Translations under genes and position numbers: made by a program
Source of the DNA: an uncultured Oscillospiraceae bacterium
Lineage (GTDB): Bacteria > Bacillota > Clostridia > Oscillospirales > Ruminococcaceae
Direction: 5' to 3'
Assembly: GCA_900552845.1 (NCBI GenBank)
Contig: USBC01000116.1
Coordinates: forward strand, 1 to 5,805
Length of the DNA stretch: 5,805 bases
Shown here: piece after piece, positions 5,189 to 5,805 of the stretch
Numbering within the stretch: position 1 is the stretch's first letter
Layout: every line of letters begins with the position of its first letter
The notes under the pieces: generated by a model
The model's database searches: none
Seen by the model: the letters and a program-made list of their open reading frames with translations, nothing else
Told to the model about the DNA's origin: nothing

Positions 5189-5805
5189 CTAACCTCCCTT
5201 AAAAGCCAATATCATCAGTGATGTGGATACAATAAAAAGCATGGCATAGTATAAGGCAATCGCCAGCATTATGCTTAGTGCCGATCCTACCGACTTTAAT
5301 AATCTGGAGAGCTCTCCGATCCCCAACATATCTGCAATGGCGCTTCCACCGGTCGAGACTGCCTGCCACAGCGCCACACGAACGACTATCGGCAGAAAGG
5401 TCAGCGCCGCAATAACAATTCCGGCAGCACCAACGGTACTTTTTACAAGCTGTATACAGCCTTGTGTTGCCATAAAAAGCTCCGAAAGACTGCCGCCAAC
5501 GCCGGGAATCAAACTGCTGAGCATAAATTTAGTCGCTTTCACCGTCACATTATCGCCGCCTCCCGCTATGGCGGATTGCAAAGACAATATAGCTACGAAA
5601 ACTGTCATTGTTACACCCAGCCCCCATATAATGACCTTTTTGAAGCCTGATACAAAATCTCTCATTCCCATCTGAGGAACGATCTCTGTGATAATAGAAA
5701 GGGACAAATAACAGCTAATAATCGGAACAAAAGCCGCCTGCAGCAAACCATTGATGCCCTGACAAGCCCCAAAAAGCAACACATTATATAATGCTCCGGT
5801 CATTG
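5189..5805 (-). CDS. spoIIIAE: Stage III sporulation protein AE, C-terminal part
   Basis: SpoIIIAE is the large polytopic membrane protein of the SpoIIIA complex. About 205 residues, the C-terminal half, are visible; the gene enters from the right edge, and the ATG at 5801-5803 is an internal methionine, since full proteins are close to 400 residues. Membrane segments can be seen at about 22-43, 56-78, 122-145 and 172-198 of the visible part. Family features are the stretch MRDFVSGFKKVIIWGLG at 47-63, LQSAIAGGGDNVTVKATKF at 75-93, and the glycine-rich LIPGVGGSLSE at 98-108. The protein ends in FKGG, whose codons contain the ribosome binding site of spoIIIAF. The operon promoter, normally sigma-E dependent, lies outside the window. 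Confidence 0.93.
   Translation of the reverse strand, partial: MTGALYNVLLFGACQGINGLLQAAFVPIISCYLSLSIITEIVPQMGMRDFVSGFKKVIIWGLGVTMTVFVAILSLQSAIAGGGDNVTVKATKFMLSSLIPGVGGSLSELFMATQGCIQLVKSTVGAAGIVIAALTFLPIVVRVALWQAVSTGGSAIADMLGIGELSRLLKSVGSALSIMLAIALYYAMLFIVSTSLMILAFKGG

Noticed and set aside
5271..5675. 134-codon open frame on the plus strand
   Set aside because: It is antisense to the membrane segments of spoIIIAE, and its Ser/Pro/Thr-rich content is what the complement of hydrophobic codons gives.
1..5805. CRISPR array, tRNA, rRNA, phage or defence genes
   Set aside because: No repeated spacer pattern, RNA gene signature or such protein family was found; nearly all the sequence is taken up by recognised genes.

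Overview
All supported genes lie on the minus strand, so the window reads right to left. The gene set points to an endospore-forming member of the Bacillota, most likely an uncultured Clostridia-type organism. The main evidence is the 3' half of the spoIIIA operon (spoIIIAE-AF-AG-AH), followed by an Asp23-family gene, nusB, xseA, xseB and an ispA-type prenyltransferase. This is a familiar housekeeping neighbourhood in spore formers. Base composition is mixed: sampled 60-base stretches range from about 42% to 63% GC.

Region 3590-5805 holds the end of the spoIIIA operon. The genes are packed tightly (4-base gap, 26-base overlap, 40-base gap) and encode parts of the membrane channel joining mother cell and forespore. 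Right after the spoIIIAH stop is a strong-looking vegetative promoter (TTGCCA, 17 bp, TATAAT), which separates sporulation control from the housekeeping block.

Region 1145-3535 is that block. The Asp23-family gene is followed by a 12-bp hairpin plus T run. Next comes nusB, itself followed by a second terminator-like hairpin, and then xseA-xseB-ispA, which are translationally coupled. Exonuclease VII (XseA plus XseB) and the prenyltransferase share no pathway; they are simply co-transcribed, as in many Bacillota.

Region 1-1158 is the odd part. The ispA-type gene stops exactly inside its second aspartate-rich motif, about 65 residues short of a normal protein. Forty-two bases later a partial apgM-type gene begins; it prefers ATA for isoleucine, unlike its neighbours, and runs off the left edge. 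A real deletion or insertion, or an assembly chimera, could explain this. I see no new defence system, mobile element, CRISPR array or RNA gene. The truncated ispA junction and the two hairpins around nusB are the points most worth checking.
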